From: Pedobacter riviphilus
GTDB taxonomy: Bacteria; Bacteroidota; Bacteroidia; Sphingobacteriales; Sphingobacteriaceae
Length of the DNA stretch: 64,000 bases
Assembly: GCF_014692875.1 (NCBI RefSeq)
Contig: NZ_CP061171.1
Span: 682,001 to 746,000 of the forward strand
Reading direction: 5' to 3'
Below, in pieces: positions 60,302 through 64,000 of the stretch. Positions within the stretch are counted from its first letter, which is position 1. Each line of letters opens with the position of its first letter. A program made the translations under genes and the position numbers. The notes under the pieces were generated by a model that was given only the letters and a program-made list of their open reading frames with translations, was not told the DNA's origin and did no database searches.

Positions 60302-62701
60302 ATGAAAATATCATATAACTGGTTAAAACAATTCGTACAAATTGATAAAACACCTCAAGAACTTTCGTTAATCCTCACCAATGTTGGTTTAGAAGTAGAA
60401 AGTGTAGAAAAAGTTCAGCCTGTGGTGGGCGGTTTAGAGGGATTACTTATTGGCGAAGTATTAACCTGTGTTCAGCATCCCAATGCCGATCGTTTGCGTA
60501 TTACTACTGTTAATGTTGGCGGTAAAGAAAACCTGCAGATTGTATGCGGTGCGCCAAATGTAGGTGCTGGCCAAAAAGTGGTGGTAGCTACAGTGGGTAC
60601 AACGGTATATCCTTTAGAAGGAGAGCCTTTTAAGATAAAAGAATCAAAAATTAGGGGAGAGCTTTCTCAGGGAATGATCTGTGCCGAAGATGAAATTGGC
60701 TTAGGTAAATCGCATGATGGGATTATGATCCTTGCAGAAGATACCGAAGTGGGTATCCGTGCAAAAGACCATTTTAAAATGGATGATGATTTTGTTTTCG
60801 AAATCGGATTAACGCCAAACCGTGCCGATGCGGCTTCGCATTTAGGTGTGGCGAGAGATTTAGCTGCTTATTTCAGAAGTGAATATGAAATGCCTGATCT
60901 TTCTGCTTTCAAAACCGATAACGAGAATCTGGTTATCCCCGTTGAAGTTGAAGATTTAGCGGCTTGCCCACGTTATAGCAGCCTTACCGTTTCTGGTGTT
61001 ACTGTAAAAGAATCGCCAGAGTGGTTAAAAGATAAATTAAAGGTAATTGGTTTGCGCCCGATTAATAACGTGGTTGATATCACCAATTATGTACTTCATG
61101 GTTTAGGTCAGCCTTTGCATGCTTTCGACGCCGATAAAATTACTGGTGGAAAAGTAATTGTTAAGAAAGTTGCAGAAGGAACACCTTTTGTAACGCTTGA
61201 TGATGTAGAGCGCAAGCTGAGTGCAGATGATTTAATGATCTGCAATGCTGAAGCACCAATGTGTATCGCAGGGGTTTTCGGTGGAAAATCTTCTGGTGTT
61301 GATACCGAAACCAAAAATATTTTCTTAGAAAGTGCTTACTTTAATTCGGTTTCTGTTCGTAAAACTTCGAAAAGACATGGCTTAAAAACCGATGCATCTT
61401 TCCGTTTTGAGCGTGGTACCGATCCGGAGATTACGGTTACGGCTTTAAAATACGCGGCTTTATTAATTAAAGAACTGGCTGGGGGAGAAATTTCCTCATC
61501 AGTTTCTGATATTTACCCAAATCATATCAAGCCCTTTGAGTTTGAAGTAAGTTATACCAACATTAATAAATTAATTGGTGCAAATATCCCTTCGGCCGAA
61601 ATCAAACACATTATTACAGCTTTAGGGATTTCGGCAACCAATACATCTGACGATACTTTGGCTTTAAGGGTGCCATCATTTAAAGTGGATGTAACCCGCG
61701 AATGCGACATTACAGAAGAGGTATTGCGTATTTATGGTTATAATAACATCGAAATCCCTTCAAAGGTAAATGCATCACTTTCTTACAGCATTAAGCCCGA
61801 AAAAGAAAATACCCATAATGTAATTGCAGATATGCTAACCGCTAATGGTTATGCAGAAATTATGTGCAACTCGTTAACTAAATCGGCCTATTCGAAAAAT
61901 TTAGATGAGGCAGTATTTATTTTAAATCCGTTAAGTAGCGATTTAAATGTAATGCGTCAAAATTTATTGATGCCGGCTTTAGAAAGTGTAGCTTACAACC
62001 AGAACCGTAAAAATGCCGATGTGAAGTTTTACGAATTCGGTAAAACTTATCATTTAATCAATGAGCAATATGTAGAGCGCCCAAGGCTGTTATTGTTGAT
62101 TTCGGGGGCTAAACAAAGCGAACAATGGAACCAAAATGCTAAACCGGTAACTTTTTATAATTTAAAATCAGCTGTTGATGCCATTCTATCTCGTTTGGGC
62201 ATTGCAAGTTATCAATCTGATGTTTTAAACGATGAAAACTTTGCTTACGGAATTAAATATTTCCGTGGAGATAAAACCCTGGTAAGTTTCGGTGCTGTTT
62301 CAAAAGCCGACCGTAAAGTGGCTGATGTAAATGCCGAAGTATTTTATGCTGATTTCGATTGGGCAACCTTGTTAGATATTGTAAGGAAAAATACAATTGT
62401 GCACAAAGATGTTTCTAAATACCCGCAGGTTCGCCGCGATCTTTCATTGTTGATTGATCAGAATGTAACTTTCGATACCTTGAAAGGTATTGCGTTCAAA
62501 ACCGATAAAAAGCTGATCAAAGCGGTTGGTGTATTCGATGTATACGTTGGCGATAAATTACCAGAAGGGAAAAAATCTTATGCCCTGAATTTTATCTTAC
62601 AGGATGAAGAACAAACCTTAACCGATAAGCAGATCGAAAATACAATGCAGAAACTAATCGCGAATTTAACGGCACAAGCTGGTGCAGAAATTAGGAAATA
62701 A
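60302..62701 (+). CDS. pheT: phenylalanyl-tRNA synthetase beta subunit
   Basis: A 799-residue PheT, which with PheS charges tRNA-Phe. The N-terminal EMAP-like tRNA-binding domain (residues about 40-150: EVLTCVQHPNADRLRITTVN, GAPNVGAGQKVVVA), the B3/B4 domain (IGLRPINNVVDITNYVLHGL), the B5 domain (CDITEEVLRIYGYNNIEIPS), the core (NPLSSDLNVMRQNLL) and the C-terminal FDX-ACB domain (VSKYPQVRRDLSLLIDQNVT) are all in the normal order and length. pheS is not adjacent. The two tRNA-Phe genes lie in the same window but 45 kb away. Confidence 0.97.
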   Translation: MKISYNWLKQFVQIDKTPQELSLILTNVGLEVESVEKVQPVVGGLEGLLIGEVLTCVQHPNADRLRITTVNVGGKENLQIVCGAPNVGAGQKVVVATVGTTVYPLEGEPFKIKESKIRGELSQGMICAEDEIGLGKSHDGIMILAEDTEVGIRAKDHFKMDDDFVFEIGLTPNRADAASHLGVARDLAAYFRSEYEMPDLSAFKTDNENLVIPVEVEDLAACPRYSSLTVSGVTVKESPEWLKDKLKVIGLRPINNVVDITNYVLHGLGQPLHAFDADKITGGKVIVKKVAEGTPFVTLDDVERKLSADDLMICNAEAPMCIAGVFGGKSSGVDTETKNIFLESAYFNSVSVRKTSKRHGLKTDASFRFERGTDPEITVTALKYAALLIKELAGGEISSSVSDIYPNHIKPFEFEVSYTNINKLIGANIPSAEIKHIITALGISATNTSDDTLALRVPSFKVDVTRECDITEEVLRIYGYNNIEIPSKVNASLSYSIKPEKENTHNVIADMLTANGYAEIMCNSLTKSAYSKNLDEAVFILNPLSSDLNVMRQNLLMPALESVAYNQNRKNADVKFYEFGKTYHLINEQYVERPRLLLLISGAKQSEQWNQNAKPVTFYNLKSAVDAILSRLGIASYQSDVLNDENFAYGIKYFRGDKTLVSFGAVSKADRKVADVNAEVFYADFDWATLLDIVRKNTIVHKDVSKYPQVRRDLSLLIDQNVTFDTLKGIAFKTDKKLIKAVGVFDVYVGDKLPEGKKSYALNFILQDEEQTLTDKQIENTMQKLIANLTAQAGAEIRK

Positions 62702-62732
62702 AATATAAATTCGTATTTTTAGAAATAAATTC

Positions 62733-63023
62733 ATGGCTTCTGTTGCAGATCAGTTAGATAAAGTATTACAAAAAACAGCTCAGGTAATTGAGTTATGTAA
62801 TGCGCTACAGGAAGAAAATGATTTATTAAAGCTTGAAAATCAATCGTTAAAAGTAGCACTCGATACGGCGAAGAGCAAAAATTTAGAACTTGACGAAAAA
62901 TTAAGGGTTACAAAATTGGCTAAAAGTATAGAGGGAACAAGTGAAAAATCGCTTGACATTAAACAAAAAATTAACGATTTTGTGCGGGAGATTGACAAAA
63001 GTATTGCATTATTAAAAAAATAA
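62733..63023 (+). CDS. coiled-coil protein, ZapB-like position
   Basis: A 96-residue, almost entirely helical protein with a strong heptad pattern (LCNALQEENDLLKLENQSLK, then ALDTAKSKNLELDEKLRVTK). It lies 33 bp before zapA and is probably co-transcribed with it. Its place and shape suggest a division-associated coiled-coil of the ZapB kind, although sequence identity cannot be claimed. Confidence 0.7.
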   Translation: MASVADQLDKVLQKTAQVIELCNALQEENDLLKLENQSLKVALDTAKSKNLELDEKLRVTKLAKSIEGTSEKSLDIKQKINDFVREIDKSIALLKK

Positions 63024-63056
63024 TGATGCAAGGAAATCAGAAACTAAGCTAAACAA

Positions 63057-63347
63057 ATGGGAGAAATCTCGATTAAAATAACCATTTCCGACCGTATTTA
63101 TCCATTAAAGGTGAATATGGAAGAGGAAGAAATTGTGAGACGGGCAGCAAAAATGATCAACGAGCGCATAAAAGATTACCAGGATAATTATGCGGTTAGA
63201 GATAAGCAGGATCTTCTTTCTATGGCCGTGTTGCACTATGCAACAGCTGTATTGAGAACAGAAAACAAAGTACAAAACCAAGATACCGCTGTTGCTGATA
63301 AAGTTGAAGAATTGGATGTTTTACTCAGTAATTTCTTTTCAAAATAA
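63057..63347 (+). CDS. zapA: cell division protein ZapA
   Basis: A 96-residue ZapA, which binds FtsZ and stabilises the Z ring. The N-terminal globular part (SIKITISDRIYPLKVNMEEE, then EIVRRAAKMINERI) and the C-terminal helix (QDLLSMAVLHYATAVLRTEN) match the family. It is followed by an intergenic repeat, a structured RNA candidate and rny, an order known from other Bacteroidota. Confidence 0.92.
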   Translation: MGEISIKITISDRIYPLKVNMEEEEIVRRAAKMINERIKDYQDNYAVRDKQDLLSMAVLHYATAVLRTENKVQNQDTAVADKVEELDVLLSNFFSK

Positions 63348-63367
63348 GGTTCGTTCTTTAAACATTT

Positions 63368-63429
63368 CGTCACTCTGAACTTGTTTCAGAGTCTTAAAAA
63401 AAAGAGTCTGAAATGAATTCAGGATGACG
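63368..63429. repeat. CGTCA...TGACG-bounded repeat after zapA
   Basis: Starts with CGTCACTCTGAACTTG and ends with AATTCAGGATGACG; the ends are imperfect inverted copies. Internal AGAGTCT/AGAGTCTG words form a further hairpin. It belongs to the same family as the elements at 35984 and 39620. Confidence 0.65.
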
Positions 63430-63454
63430 CAACGTTGTATATATTAGCACAAAA

Positions 63455-63633
63455 ATATAGCCGCAGCTAGTTTTTGAGTTTCAAATTTTATAAAACTTAA
63501 CACTTCAATATCTATAGGGTTAAGAGGGCGTATTTCATCTGCTATGGCACCTGAAAATGGCTTAAACCCTAATTATGCTTAGTTGAGGTTTAAAATGTAT
63601 GAGACTTTAAAAAATTAGTTGCGGTTTTTTTTT
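63455..63633 (+). ncRNA. ssrS: candidate 6S RNA
   Basis: About 175 bases between zapA and rny fold as a long rod. The closing stem pairs CCGCAGCTAGTTTTT (63461-63475) with AAAAATTAGTTGCGG (63610-63624), ending in nine T. A second helix pairs GAGTTTC and TTTTATAAAACTTAAC regions with GTTGAGGTTTAAAAT and GAGACTT. An apical stem pairs GGGTTAAG (63517 on) with CTTAAACCC. The unpaired middle would be the bubble. A -7-like TATATTAG lies just upstream. Size, shape and position match 6S RNA, which binds RNA polymerase in stationary phase. I could not compare it with the known covariance models. Confidence 0.6.
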
Positions 63634-63647
63634 ACATAAAAAACAAA

Positions 63648-64000
63648 ATGGAAATAGTTGAAATATTAGGATACGTATTTGCCGTAATAGCGGGTATAGC
63701 TATCGGAGTAGTGGTAGGAAGATTCCTCCTGCGTAACTTGCTTAAACAGCAAGAGGTTGCTGCACAGAACAAAGTGAAGAAGATTTTAAAAGATGCAGAA
63801 AACAATGCAGAAATTTTAAAAAAGAATAAACTTTTAGAAGCAAAAGAGAAGTTTTTGCAAATGAAAGCGGAGCACGAACAAGAAGTGAATGCCAAAAACA
63901 ATAACATTAACCAACGCGAAAATACCATCAAGCAGAAAGAGCAATCGGTAAACCAGCGTATGGAAAATTTTAATAAAAAAGAACAAGAACTCGATAAGCA
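63648..64000 (+). CDS. rny: ribonuclease Y, N-terminal part
   Basis: The frame starts at ATG 63648 and is open to the end of the window (117 codons seen). The first 30 residues form a membrane helix (VEILGYVFAVIAGIAIGVVV), followed by a long charged coiled coil (KVKKILKDAENNAEILKKNK, then REN and KEQSVNQR repeats). This is the N-terminal region of RNase Y; the KH and HD domains lie beyond the window. The start is 15 bases after the T run of the RNA candidate, so rny may be transcribed by read-through or from a promoter inside it. Confidence 0.88.
   Translation, partial: MEIVEILGYVFAVIAGIAIGVVVGRFLLRNLLKQQEVAAQNKVKKILKDAENNAEILKKNKLLEAKEKFLQMKAEHEQEVNAKNNNINQRENTIKQKEQSVNQRMENFNKKEQELDK

Noticed and set aside
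63632..63931. 99-codon minus-strand ORF at the right end
   Set aside because: It lies opposite the start of rny, whose membrane helix and coiled coil are clear on the plus strand.

Overview
The window looks like a chromosomal segment of a Bacteroidota member of the family Sphingobacteriaceae, most likely Pedobacter or a close relative. I base this on the AT-rich sequence, on Bacteroidota-type promoters (TTTG, about 19 bp, then TAnnTTTG) before rpsF, rpsT, pheT and both tRNA genes, on the near absence of strong Shine-Dalgarno sites, on families typical of the phylum (OMP_b-brl_3 outer-membrane proteins, LytTR two-component systems, DUF1080 lipoproteins, the Bacteroidota-type rhamnose pathway with an aldolase-dehydrogenase fusion), and on the overall protein sequences. 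There is no rRNA, CRISPR array, prophage or intact transposase. Most of the window is ordinary core chromosome.

Layout. 1-9.7 kb: a partial exported protein, an AraC regulator, the ribosomal operon rpsF-rpsR-rplI, an SDR, a DUF1080 lipoprotein, mtgA, a large AsmA-like protein and small conserved proteins. 10-15.2 kb: a Tat-exported TldD homologue with a frameshifted PmbA/TldE, convergent with a two-gene membrane iron-sulfur redox module. 15.4-16 kb: two identical tRNA-Phe genes, each with its own promoter and terminator. 16-24.2 kb: an S41 peptidase, a lipoprotein, a GNAT enzyme, and an outer-membrane beta-barrel protein divergent from a LytS/LytTR pair. 24.4-36 kb: an NTP pyrophosphohydrolase, a hydrolase, then a deoxysugar region (AraC regulator, frameshifted fucose/arabinose-type isomerase, a MITE-like insertion, rhaT, aldolase-SDR fusion, rhamnose isomerase, FGGY kinase, GntR regulator). 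36-44.2 kb: a SWIM-SNF2 helicase, two NAD-dependent epimerase-like proteins, a Crp/Fnr regulator, tdk and an acidic unknown protein. 44.8-52.3 kb: the rod-shape cluster rodA-mrdA-mreD-mreC-mreB with purH upstream. 52.3-56.7 kb: a small ORF, an HxlR regulator with a divergent MFS pump, a frameshifted small gene, purN, rpsT and radC. 56.8-60.2 kb: a compact five-gene operon (secreted EEP-fold phosphodiesterase, divergent Lgt-like membrane protein, MJ0619/Tes-like radical SAM enzyme, two paralogous 64-residue membrane proteins). 60.3-64 kb: pheT, a coiled-coil gene, zapA, a probable 6S RNA and the 5' part of rny.

Working together: the rhamnose genes give transport, isomerisation, phosphorylation, aldol cleavage and lactaldehyde oxidation under a GntR-type and perhaps an AraC-type regulator. 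The mre cluster encodes the elongasome. The most novel-looking unit is the 56.8-60.2 kb operon, which I infer may modify a membrane lipid or lipoprotein. Four genes carry single-base indels, all at G/C runs, so sequence accuracy should be checked before any of them is called a true pseudogene. Several intergenic regions hold repeat families: reiterated short words, CGTCA...TGACG-bounded elements, and a triple hairpin between two rhamnose genes.
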